This document shows positions 19,968 through 33,600 of a DNA stretch of 64,000 nucleotides, piece by piece. The DNA comes from Lingula anatina (taxonomy: Eukaryota > Brachiopoda > Lingulata > Lingulida > Lingulidae). The notes beneath the pieces are model-generated. The model was given only the letters and a program-made list of their open reading frames with translations. It was not told the DNA's origin and searched no databases. The position numbers and the translations under genes are program-made. How positions within the stretch are numbered: position 1 is the first letter of the stretch; each line of letters starts with the position of its first letter. The stretch lies in NCBI RefSeq assembly GCF_001039355.2, contig NW_019775718.1, positions 150,751 through 214,750 on the forward strand, given 5' to 3'.

Positions 19968-22771
19968 GTAAGTGGAGACGTAATATAAATGCTTTTTATG
20001 GCATATATGTTCAGTGATAATAATGCATTTGGTATTTTTCATATTTGATTATTATTTAGAAATGTTGATCTACTCGATTGCCTGCAACTAAGGTTGCCAC
20101 TGAATGATGTGTATGTTTGGCGTTGTCGCCCAGTCTGGGGTAAGGTTAATCATTTGTAGTGGATCCTCCAGTCATGCGTTTGTACACTAAAATGACTATC
20201 AGTGCGGAAAAAATATAAAGAATATCACCTAAAATCAACACCATACTATGTTTAAGCATTGGATTGTAGTGAGAATGAAAATGGCTATAAATCTGGATGA
20301 AAGAAATCCATGTTCCTCTTTTTTTTTTGCTTCAAGCACCGTTGCACTGTCGCTTTCTGTACAGATTTGAGATTGGATTAATGTGTGTGTATCTTATTTG
20401 TAGTTAGGGTGAAGACAATTCAATGTTTATTCTCTGTCTAGAGACACAAGATATTGTGGACTTCAAATTGAACATCAGTCACAGTTACAGCTGAAAATCT
20501 GAATAAATCAAGCCCCCCCCCCCGTCCCTTGTCTCAAGGGTTTCATCAAGTCTTTCAAAGTAGTCTCTCTGCTCACAAACCAAAGTCACTGCCGTGCACC
20601 AAATAGAAGTCTTTCACTGTATTCTTTGTTAGGGAAATTAAACTTCTCCAAGTAGCTACATATGTAGATGGACCTTTTCCTAGATTTTCTGTAAGGGTGA
20701 TGATGAATAGAAGATCTATAGTTAAAAATGCTCATCACTTGTCTTATAAGAGGCAGGGCATGACATCATGAGCAGCAACACAACCTGACTGGCTGGCAAG
20801 CAGCCCAGGTGTGGAGTAATAACATATAATACTATGTCTTGTAAGGGAAAAGGTAAGTTGGAATTCCACCAATATTCCTTGGCACAGCCAAAGACAATGC
20901 ATCCTGGTGAATTTAATTACCAGCTGAAAATTCTTTATTTTCTTCACTGTGTCACAACAGTGCATGAACTGTGCATTTCACCATCTGCTAGGAAGTCCAG
21001 TCAATCTGAATGAGCCACCCCCCCCTTGTAAGAACCTTCCGTTTTAATAATATTGATTTAGTTAAAATTCGTAGTTGATAAGCATGAACTTACCTTTGGT
21101 GTTAGACCAAAAAAAAAAAAAAAACATTGAATTGAAACGGAGTATAAGTTACTTCATCATTCTAATTGTGATATACCTAAAACTCTGCAATCTTATAACT
21201 GTGTGGTGACAGTTTCTTACCTTTTTAATTGCTGAGCACAGAATATGATTCAACTAAGTATTCCAGTGTTCACTGGCAGATGGGACACCAAACAGAATAG
21301 ACTGGTTCCTTACTAGTAGGGTGAAATAAAAACTACTGATTTAGCTAGTAATAAATAATAATTTTTCCTAATTTATTTTTTTTAATATAATGGTCAGGTG
21401 AAATATAGATTCTGTCATTATCAAATTTCTTCCAAAGTCTCTCCAAGTTACTTGCCATACATAAAGAATAAATTTAGCTTCAGAAAAGCACTCATAGTGA
21501 TGATAGTGCTCCATTTGTTCAGTCTGTCTAGGAATTGACCTTTATAAATCCCAGTTAATGAAGCTGGGTTGAATTTCAACTCTGACCATCACAGGTATAT
21601 ATCCACTTAGGTCAGATCTCTCCAGGTTACCATTACATGTCAGACCTTAGCAGTTTTATCTTAAGCAATATCAGAAGATCTAGGCACTGCCAGTTTAAGA
21701 ACGAAGCTGCCTGGCTAGTAGTATTATTTTTGCTAAATGTCAATATGTATTATCTGACATATATATTGTGAGGTGGAACAGAACTTTTTAAGACTGTGAT
21801 TATTTTAGTAATGAATGACTGTGTGACCAAAATAATTTCTGTTATCAATTTTTGATACAGCCAATAAATAGAACAAGACTGCCATATCAGTTTTAAAAAT
21901 ATATTTTATTAAAATCTAATAAAGGTCTGGATATAAGTGAGCCTTTAATACTTGGTTTATGTCTGGTAGCTCTGCCAGGACCATTGGTATGTAAATTGGA
22001 AGATGTTAGCTCATTTTTTGGTGTCTTTTAGTAGAGTAATTAGTTTTAAATTCCTTCTGAAATGTACAGGACTTAACTGACCAGTCATTTAGAATTTATT
22101 CATTTAATTAAAAACAGAATAAAGCATGGAATCTTAGTGCAGAGACAGGTCAAGCAATGAATTGTGAGTAGGAAAAAATTACCCCTTTCCCCTAGGAAAA
22201 GCCTCTATAGAGTACCTTAAAACTTGATTTCAATATTTAGAAGTTGAACCCAGGCTTGAGGTAATTGAAAACTGTTAAACAAAATTTCATCTGAATTTTA
22301 TTCAAGTCAGAAATTCACTAACACTCCTTTGAGAGGACTTACATATTTACAATAAGCATCTTACATTCAGTTCTTACTGGTGGGTATTAGCATTAGTATT
22401 TTTATGAATCAATGAAGAATGGGGGAGTCAATATTGACACTGCAAGGTCATGGGGAACCACATTGTAGATGTGAAAATGCTAATACTAAATATATGTCAT
22501 TTACTCTGCTGATAAGTCCCTCATTTGTTAAAAGGTCTTCAAAACGGTGTTTTGGTCATATCCAATGCCCTATTTTTCCCTGATATGTGATAAGTCTTTA
22601 TTGGTGTTTTTTTTATATGTTCTTTTTTAACTACTGAGAAATAAAAGGTGTAAACATATATAACAAAGGAAACAAATAGTCTATGTATTTTTACATTTTT
22701 ATGTACAGACACAGATGTGTCTGTACATATAGCCATCATCTGCGTCTGTCGTCGCCGTCGCCGTCGTCGCT

Positions 22772-22802
<31 letters not shown>

Positions 22803-24673
22803 CCGTCGCTGTGCACTTTTACCGATAACACGATAAGTGGAAAACCNAAAATTGATGTAAATATTTGGTCATGTTTGGTTGTATTATCCACGTAAATAAA
22901 GGCTTGCCTCAACTTAATTGTATTTGGTAGTATTTATCAGGTGTGATGTTTTTTTAAAAATAAGTGTTAACATTATGGATTTTATTCTTGAAAAGTTTGG
23001 TTTTTTCGCAGCCCATTCTCATCATCTGTGTAGCAACTGTCTCCCATTAAGAATTAAATTAAGCTTAAGAAAATGGTAATGTTCCACCTGCAGTGTGACC
23101 ATTTCTGTAGGCAGACAGACCTTTATGCAAAATAGCTTTATTTCTAAAGAAAAGTGAAATAAAATGTATGATATGAACAAGAAAAGAAGACACCTGTAAC
23201 ACATTTTTGCCCATTGACATACATATAAGTGTAAGTCATAAATCTTCTCAAATCAGCACCGTGACTGATAATGTAGAGAGATACAGGAATAATAAAACAG
23301 GTAATGGCATACTTTAGTGGCATTACTACAACCACTCATTTGTATTTCAGCCACACTCAAATGTAGCTGGGTGTTATGTATTTTTTTTTTATTCAGGTGG
23401 CAGCTTTAAAAGTTAATAAAACTGCCTTGGCTATGTGACTGATATCATGAAGTTTACTTTTCACTACATTTGAGTAGTCTGTGGCTGATTAACTAGTGCA
23501 GGCCCCTTTAGTGGTTGTGTTTTGTTACCATAGACATTAACTAAATGTCTTTTTAATCAGACTGTGCTTGGTTGTCAGAATTTATAGTGACGTGATGACA
23601 ATTGAATTATCAGAAACTGAAGACTGCAGACTCAAACAAGCTTTCACTTAATGCCACCAGTCTGGATTTGTTAGATACTGGAGCTGATTTTATGTGACAT
23701 CTATGGCGAAATAATGGCACCGTAAGAAAACAAGTATTAGTTCTCATCCAGTCTCACTCATCCTAGTGGGATGTTTGGTAATGCCCTGTGTATCCTGCGT
23801 TATCTGCCTTAAAATACTTTTGCTGCCAGTAGCTGAGGGGGTTATCTGTCCCAGGCCCACAGGTAGGAAGGAGACGGACCAAATCAAATTGAGTGTGCAT
23901 ATGGTAGGTCTGCTTTTAAGGCAGAGAGAATAGAGCACTGTCTGTATTGGTAAGATTGAATCTCTGATATAGATTGAGTAATGTCTAGGCTCATCCTACT
24001 GGAAAGGGGAAGGTTAAGCCGCGTGCTGGTCTCTCTCGTAAGAATAATCTGTGGACCATAAGGACTGTCTGACTTTTATCTTGTAGGTGCATTTTTATAT
24101 CGCTATGGCTTCCTTTCTGTATCCATTTTGATAAGGTTTGTCATGCAGCCTAGAGCAATAACTGAGGCAGACAGTAGCTTATGGGAATACGGTTTGATAG
24201 GAATATAGTGGGAATATTATTGCTGTGTCCACTGTCTGAGTCATTTCTATTAGAAAATAAGTACTGGCAGTGTAGGTCAGGATTTTATGAGTTGGGAGCT
24301 GTGGGTATTGAAACTGCCAAACAGTACTCAAAAATTTCTATTGAAATGCAACATCTCAAGTTACAAAGCTGTTAAATTGGTTATTTTTTTACCCCTGCAT
24401 AATCTGATCAGAAACTGATAATATTTCTTTTAGAAATGGGGATTTGGTTTATTCTTGATTTGGTAATCTGATTTAAGGGGGAAAAATTAAACTGTTGACA
24501 AAAGATAAACAGGTATTTGTTTGCAGAGAAAATTGGAAAACCCTGCTGTAACCAAAGTTTATATTTTATCTTCAACTTAGTTTACACCAGGTGAGCTATC
24601 TATTACATGGGGGGGAAAATAGGCTAATGCTGGGCGAGATTGTAAATTCATGCTAATCTTTTCTCATTTTCAG
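19968..24673 (+). other. Putative TMTC3 5' intron
   Basis: No protein-coding gene is supported in this 4.7-kb stretch. It holds a GTC/GCC repeat near 22743-22812, a single undetermined base at 22847, poly-C and poly-A runs, and otherwise unique AT-rich DNA. Open frames are short and unsupported. Confidence 0.4.
22699..22850. repeat. GTC/GCC trinucleotide repeat with adjacent palindrome
   Basis: Positions 22743-22812 are an imperfect GTC-GCC triplet run. Just before it, TGTACAGACACAGATGTGTC extends into a palindrome around 22703-22730. The run is far more GC-rich than its surroundings. The flank GTGCACTTTTACCGATAACA may belong to a dispersed repeat. Confidence 0.7.
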
Positions 24674-24686
24674 GTTGTAGCACAAG

Positions 24687-27600
24687 ATGGGGAGGTTTAT
24701 GGTGTACTCTGCCATAGTGTTTGCCTCTGTGCTGGTGTGCTACTATAACTCTCTAGGATGTGGCTTTGTGTTTGATGACGTCTCTGCCATCAAGGACAAT
24801 AAAGACCTGCGACCTGAGACCCCCATAAGCAGTCTTTTTTGGAATGACTTCTGGGGGACTCCAATGCACAAGGCAAGTTGAAATACTGGAGTAAAAAACC
24901 AATACTGTGATATGACACTATGACAGTTTGAAGTTTTAAATTGCTCTTGTCATTCTTGTTTTTTTTATTCTTGTGCTAGTTGTTCTTCCATTGTTGTATA
25001 CAAAATGATTTTGATACCTGAGTCATATCTTTCACAAATTCTTATTGTTAAGATTTTTTTTTCAACTTTTTCACAGGCATCTTGCGAATTAACTGAAATA
25101 GTCTTACTTATTTTTAAGTCTTTGATGAAATCATTATTTTTTCTGAGAATCATTTTTAAGCCATTTTGATAGATTATAACTAGTTATAAGATGAGAAAGT
25201 CTACTTGTATGTCACAGTTTAGGATCTCTAAGCTGTAAATTTTAAGAAAGTAAGTTGTTCACTGAATAATATACACTGGAATAGTATCCCAAAAGTTGCC
25301 ACTTGCAGCATGTGGCCCTTGTTTAAGCCTACATATTGAGATTTTGTGACTTGTGCTGAATCCAAGCTGCCTTGTGCCACAGCTGCCACTGATCACTTCC
25401 TAGCCACAGGGCATTGACTTAATTCAGTTGCTCAAATCTGATTACCACTTTCACAATGGAGTGGAGTTCTCTGTCTGGCATTAGGAATTACTCTTTGGGC
25501 TTAAAATTACAGTTTTCTGTTGAAAACTAAATGGAAAACATCCACCCATGAAGGTGGTCCCTTTAAACTGGAGTCGTGGTCTTTTAAAAACAATTTTGTA
25601 GTGCATCGTTTTGAGCATCATTTTGTGCATTTTTATGAATTTTTTTTTTGTAATTTTTACTTATTTTGATAATGGAAGATATATAAAGCTTAAGTATGAA
25701 CAGTGTTTTGAGGAATGGCAAAGAAATGGGTGGGTGGGGATAAAAGTATGCACAGGACATTTATCATGCTGTAAATAGATATATTAAGATGTAAACTGAC
25801 TGGGACATTCAACACAGAAGCACTTTTTTCTTGTATTTGATATCAGCATGGCCAATTTATAGGACTATTTTGATAATCCCTCTGGTGTTATTTGAAATGC
25901 TATCATGTGAATAAACAAACTCATATATTGAGAGATAAAAAGCTATTAGAACTTTAAGTAATGGGTGAAAAACATTTTTTTATTCTTTCAGGAGCAGAGT
26001 CATAAGTCCTATCGGCCTCTATGTGTTCTCACCTTCAGACTGAACTATTTGATTAGTGGTTTGGAACCCATGAGCTACCATCTTGTCAATGTACTTCTAC
26101 ATGGGATAGTCTGTATTATGTTCATGAGGTAATGGAAAACTGCATTGATCACTTTGATGTTTTAATGTGTTTGGGGTCTACCATACATATTTTGGGATTT
26201 AGCCATTTTATTAACATTGGGACCCAAGTACTAGTAAACAATAAGCTTTCAGAAGTGATAAGGTATTTTTAAGCTGAAGGATAAATGAGTGATAATAACT
26301 TGAAAATTTTTCTCTTTTTATTTTTTTGTGTGGTGGTGGTGGTGGTTGGGAGGGGGAGGGTTATATTGCCTTATCTTTGTTTTACTCTAAAAATCTTTTA
26401 TCTCATTTCCCTACAAATCTCAAAACAGAATATCAGGAAAAATTGGCACTATATTTTAACAATCCTAAAGCACATTTCCTAAGCTGTTTTTACACGAGTC
26501 ATTCTAGTGACATATGACTGCTTAAATATCTCCTTTTGAGTAAGTTTCTGACATCCTAAAAAGACTCACAGTACAATTTAATAAGGAGAATAACACTTTA
26601 TATAGCAAACTCTCTACCACATCTTGCCTTTTCACACCAAACACAATATTACTTGTCAGAGAATATCTGTGAAGCCATGAAGAGCTGTGGAAATATACAA
26701 CGTAAACCTTCATTAAATTTTGTTCAGACACAAAAGTAAGAGGTATTTTTGAAATATCTTTTTAGAATGTGCATGCTGTTCCTGAGCGAGAAGATGAGCT
26801 TTGTGGCGGCCATGATGTTTGCAGTCCATCCAGTCCACACAGAGGCGGTGAGTGAAATTTCTCTTGGTTACTAAAACATCTTTAGACCAGATGAAATGAA
26901 AATTCATTACAAGCTGTATTTTTATGAAAATTGAGAACAAGTGATATTAAGAGTGAATATATCATAGCCTCATAGGTGTGTTAGTCAAATAATACTCCTT
27001 GAGTTTTCCAGTTTTCAGATAGTAGAAAAAGCACATATGTTTGAAATTTGTTAACTTACAGTTTACTAGTATTGAATGGTATTTTTATTTTTATTTTTTT
27101 TTTGTAAATTCATCTTGAACATTGAATATTTCAAAGTTATTGTAGAGGACAACAACATATTATAGAGAATAGAAAGAAAAAGGGTATTAATATGAAATCG
27201 ATTCCTGTACCCAGGTCACTGGTGTGGTGGGTCGGGCAGAGACCCTGTCGTCTATCTTCTACCTTGCTGCATTCCTTACTTATACCAAGTGTACTGGCAG
27301 GAAAAGCATCACAGGTAAGCAGGCCCAGTGATACCATTGGGATGGAGCTGTGTAAAATACAGTAGTAGTTATCCAGAAGATGTACCTCTTTCTTATCTGC
27401 ATGGTTATAGTCTTAGATTAGTTAATTCACTGAGTATTTCACAATTTGTGTGAAATAAAAAACTGTAACACCAATTTTAACAATTTGATACACTTGATTG
27501 TTTTTTAATTAAAATTTATTTTTCAGTTTGGAGCAAGCTTTACTTGACGTTGATGTTTGTAGCCGTGGCAATGTTGTGCAAGGAACAAGGCATCACTGTG

Positions 27601-30600
27601 ATAGGAGTTTGCTGTGTTTATGAGGTCTTTATTGCTCAAAGAGTGAGTAGACACCAGAAAATACCCATAGTGAGCCTGTTGTTCCAGTTTATAAATTGGA
27701 AAATAATATAATAAAATGGATTTTCCCTGAAATAGCTTTGCTTCTCTTTTAATATCATGGAATTTGTTTAATTGTATTTAAAAAAATGAGAAATAATGAT
27801 GATTTTTGTCTTTGGCATATGTTTGTAAAAATTTTGATATTTTAGAATGAGTAATATTATGTTACCAGATAGCAATCCATTTTTTTGGGTAGGGTGTACA
27901 TTGGTAATTACTTGCTTTCAACTTATCTATATTGTTCACGTTTCAGATGACCTTGTCCCAGATTTTGTATATCCTCTCCTCTATTCTCCATGGCAAGCCC
28001 GTCTTTCCTCCCTGGCTCAGAGCAGCCACATTAAGAGCCTGCTTTCTAGTGGGCGGCACTCTCTTCTTACTCATTGCTAGGATCAAAGTCATGGGGGCAC
28101 AGCTGCCTGTTTTTACAAGGTATGTATGGAAAATTATCTTTTTTTAAGTATCGGCAGTATGACAAAACATTAAATTTTAAATCATATTTCAAAGAAATGT
28201 TTAATCATATCTTATGTGATCATTTGTTGAATATTGATATATATATATAATATTTGAAGTCATTTTCAATGTACACTACCTTTTGTTGCAACAGCATTAT
28301 CTGCATTTTATGCTGTTGCATCTTGTCTTCTCTTGGTATCCAATAAGCAGTGTTGTTTCACAATAAATTACACTAGTATGTAATTGGACAAAACAACTTG
28401 AAAACTTCTTTACAGTGTCATGTACTCTGCTGAAGCAGTCCACTAGCTATGTATAAAGTGTACATTTAACTGTTGATTGATGTAAGTTATTTGATGATAA
28501 GCTGAATATAAATTCATGGTCAGAAATAAGTTCAAAAAATTTTTTGTTTTGCATTTTCTCATATTTTTTCTGTTTTTTAAACCAATATTAACCTCTCTCT
28601 CTCTCTCTATCCCACAGGTTTGATAATCCTGCCTCAGTTGCCTCTACTCCAGACAGACAGCTCACCTTCAGCTACCTCCTGCCGGTCAACACCTGGCTCC
28701 TCCTCTGTCCATCCTACCTGTGCTGTGACTGGACAATGGGCACCATTCCATTGATCAAGTCTTTGTTGGACATCAGGAACTTAGCCACGGCAGCATTTTT
28801 TATATCTCTTGGAAAGCTTGTGCAATATGCTTTGACAGAGAATGGACCAAGAGCTAGAGCTGTGATCATGGTGAGATTATTTTCTTGTTGACTCCCATGC
28901 TAGAGCTTCTCAATATGTAAAGAGTTGCTTGTATTGGATGTGTTCAGCTGAGAAACACTCAGCTTCATCTCACCTAACACAATCAGCACAATCATACCAA
29001 AGTCTTTATCACACCCAGAGGTGTTCTTTAGGGATAAGGCTGTGCTTGTACACTTTGAGAAGTCCAGAGATATGCAATGATCAAAATTAATTCTGATATT
29101 TGTATTTAGCATTGGAGTTCATTTAGGGGACTCGCTTGCATAATAGTCAATCTATATTATTTTTCAAAGCATACTGATACAGCTATCTTGTGGAAGTATA
29201 TCACTTGATGTGAAAAGGCCTCATGATTCTATGTCATCCCTAATTGAGAGTCAAAACTTCTTGCAGTTTATAAACCTAGTCTGCTGTAATTTTCAGGCTT
29301 TGAGTTTAGCATTCAACTGAAAATTGTCATCCATAAAAGAAAGAATATTAAGTAAATTATGACTAGTAATTATCTTAACAATGAATAATATGCATACTAA
29401 AAGCTTCTGTAGTGCAGTAGTTGACACCAGTAACATTTTTGCAACAGATCATTAAGTATTTGATTGAAATTTGTCACTTTCAGAGTCTTGCCTTTTTGGT
29501 GCTCCCATTTATTCCTGCCTCCAACTTGTTTTTCCCTGTGGGATTTGTTGTTGCTGAGAGAATACTCTACGCTCCTAGCATGGGCTTTTGCATGCTGACA
29601 GCCTTAGGATTTGACATTATATTGACAAAAGTGTAGGTATTTTTAAACTGTATATAAGGCTAACTATATTTTAGATAGATAGCTCGCAAAATTGGTGTGA
29701 CACATGTGAACAGCTTTTCTAACCATGTCCCCAATAAAAACTTATGTAAAATCATTAAAAATTAATAATTATTAGTTAATGATGTTTAATTAAATGTTGT
29801 ATTGTTGTTCCATACTGGATTGTTGATAATTATATAAGTTGAACGGCGCCATTTCAGCAATGTGAAGAGCTTACTCTGGGCAGCTATGGCCATGCTGTTG
29901 GTGACACATGGCTTGAGAACATATATCAGGAATAATGACTGGTAAGACAGCATTTTAATTTGGGATTATTATCAAAGTTCAAATTCACCCCTCTCTGTTA
30001 CAGAAAAAAATGTGGACTGATTTAGATACAGTTTGGTTTGAATTTGAATAGTATTTGTTCAGTGCTTGACAGTAAACTAAATGGTACAGAGTGTCTATAT
30101 GTTTGGTCTTTCAGGGAATCTGAATATACTCTATTTAAAGCAGCATTGAGGGTAAACCAAAATAATGCCAAACTGTACAATAATGTGGGCCATGCATTGG
30201 AAGCAGAAGAGAAGTATGAAGATGCACTCGGTTACTTTTTGAAGGCAGCAAGGTAAATATTTCCCCAAATTTGGACAAATTATACTTTGTATAATTTTGA
30301 TGCACTTTATAAAAGATATTCCAAAGGGTTGACGGATTAACCCCTTGTTCTTAAAGTTAAAACAATGCCCTTCTTATCTCACAGTTTAATTTTGATCTCA
30401 TTGAAATATCAAATCAATATTACCCAGACCAGTTTATAATCTAGTTATGACACATTTTTGATTTTGTCCATGTCTATTTTATCGGTTTCAAAGTAGCAGT
30501 CAAGTGCTCCATTAATATTATGTTCCAGTGTTCAGCCAGATGACATGGGTGCACACATCAACGTAGGAAGAACATATAATACTTTAAAGAGATTAGACGA

Positions 30601-33600
30601 AGCAGAAGCAGCTTTCAGAAGAGCTCTTAGACTTATGCCTTCACCTAAAGCTGGTATGTTTTTTTTTTCTTTTTTTTTTTTTGGGGGGGGATAATGATTA
30701 GCTTAAAATGTACAAAGAAATATAAGAATACTATAAATAAAGGCTTGTTTTTTGTGGCTGCATGTGATACACGTTGTCAGGGGGTGTCTGCAACATTTTA
30801 TACTCTGTTTGTTTATTCTGAAAAGTCACTTTTGACCAATGCAAACTGAAATATTTATTTGAAAGTGTTTTTATGCGTCATTGATAATGCATTTATTGTT
30901 GCATAATGTCATTTTGACCCCCTCAGACAAGAAGCTGTTGAAATTACATAATTTGGAGTCTAGACATTTGCATACTATGATGTTTTGCGATAATGGTTGT
31001 TTATAAAACTTTCCATGTTCCACTTAACATGTTCTGTATTGCGATTCTGTTGTTGTTTTAGGCCAGAGTTACACTGCTCGCATAGCCCCCAACCACTTGA
31101 ATGCCTTCCTTAATCTTGCCAATCTCATCTCACAAAATGAGTCACGGCTCCTGGAAGCAGATGCTGTAAGTTTTTTAATTAACTTTGTATTTTGTACATC
31201 AGTCAGTTTAATGAAATTGAATTCTGTTTGGATTTCTACCCCAGAGTTTTTTTTTTTATTATAATTCAAAAGAAAAAAGAAATAAAGGAAAAGAGATTTT
31301 TATTTGTTATATAATGCTGATGTATCTCAAATTCAGTAGTGCCTTTTGCTTTCAAGGTTAAATAAAATCTATTTTAAGATGCTTTTTTGTAAACACCCAC
31401 TCTTTGTGCCGGTTCTCACAGACTACGGGAAGTGAAAACCTACATGACCTCTTGTCTCCAGGGGACCTCAGTAGATCAACCATGACCTTGACTTATTAGT
31501 TTAGTTTAAGTGCAAGGTGACAAATATCTTTTGCTCTACTCTAATGCATACTGTGAGGGAGGTTTATGATGATTTTTTCTTATGGCACAGCTGAGAACAA
31601 GAATACTCCAGTTATAGAAACCTGTCTGGTTTATCTTTACTTGTTTATTGATGCATTTTAAGAGACCTTGGCAGAGATTTTTGAAGTGGAAAAAATATTT
31701 AAGGAATTCTCCTGGTGCCACAGACACTTTTTCCCGCTTTCTGAACATCACAGCTGTGTTCTTAAGTCTGAAATACCCAAACAACACAATTTTAGATCAA
31801 AATTAATATTCACATGCAATTGGTATCATTTGATCTCAGATGCTGTTTTAGAAGGGGTAACAAAAGTTACTGTATTCTTTGCCTACTTCTGCACTATATG
31901 ATATAGTGTAATATATTCTATATTCTGTAGTATAATATATTCTATATTCTATAGTATTGTATATTCTATAGTATAATATATTCTATATTCTATAGTATAA
32001 TATATTCTATATTGTATTTCAGCTGTACAGAACTGCACTTAGTATGAGGTCTGACTACACACAGGGCTACATTAACAGGGGAGACATCTTGTTAAGACTA
32101 AACAGGTACAGGCTAGGAACAACAAGTTTCAAAAGTCAGGCTATATCCACCCTGAGTTTCAATAGATCTTGCCTTTATTATCAGCATTCCTCTACCATTC
32201 CCAGTATGTTTATGTTATCAGTATGCTCAATTTATTCCCATTGGCCTCTGAAACTCGGGGTGGGTGACATCCTGATATAATTACTACAGGTTCATACGAC
32301 TATATGTTTTGTTGTAATTAAGTAGCTTAAAATGATAAGCGAAAAAAGAGAATATTGATATTAAGCGTTTAGTGAAATTTTGTGCATGAATAAAAGCCAA
32401 GGTGAATAAATTTAGACAGGTCAAACTTGTTAAGGTGAAAATGTCTATTTTCATTCATTTTGCATTTAGATGGAAATAACTTGTATTTGTGGTTATCTAG
32501 TGGAACTCTTTCACCATCCATCTAACCTGAATTTAATCTTCTTTATTTAATGTCTGTTTCTGATGTGCCATCTTGACTGTCAAGTTTTTAATTTTAGGAT
32601 CAATACAGGTTTTTCAAAGGTACATTTATCCTATTATGTTTTAGAAACAAAAAAGGCGAAAAAAATCTGAATATAACTTTATTTTTAATTCCAGAACAAA
32701 GGAGGCAGAGAACCAGTATCTTACAGCATTAAAGTATGACAGTACCAATGCAGACATTTATTATAATGTAAGTTACCTTTTTACGATGGAATTAAGTGAG
32801 CAAAATATATGAATATTTATGCCGTATCAAATATATGTATAAAGATTATTGGGGGAAAATGATACTTAAATCATTCTGCAAAGTCTACTTCCTAGATGTA
32901 GTCACCAATTTCCAAAATCTGAAACTAATTACTGATTACTGACAAGTTGTATATGCAGCCCATATTAACTTTTAAAATTATTTCTTGATATTATTATTAT
33001 AAATGCAAATAAGTGTATTGCTATTTCTTTAGCTTGGAGTTGTGTGCCTTGAGCAAAGCAGACATAAGGAATCCATGCGGTATTTTAACAAAGCTCTGGA
33101 TATAAATCCTAAGCACAAGGTGAGGGGAAAACAAAATGTACCTCTTTTTGATAGTTTAAACTATTTGTCGAGTAGTATAGTCTGTCTAGTACCAAAAATC
33201 AGTGGTATTTTATCAATTTACTCTGGATGAACTGTATACTTTACTTTTTTTGTGATTTCAGCAAACCCTGTATAATTCAGCTGTGCTTATGCAAGAATCT
33301 GGAGATCCAAAACTACGCCCCGAAGCTTACAAAAGGTAACAGTTAATTTTTTTAGATATGGATTTATGTTTATTTTTTATGTATTTTTAGGAAAGGCTTT
33401 TACAAAATATTACTTTTACAGTTCTTCTCATTAAGTAATATTCACTGAAGATATTATAATATAATTCTTTGCAGGTTATTTAAATTGATGGAGATTGAGC
33501 CAGACAATGAGAAAATGTACTTTAACCTGGGGATGCTAGCAACAGATGATGGGGAGTTTGAGAAAGCAGAAACCTGGTTCAAGAGGGCCATTGAGGTAAG

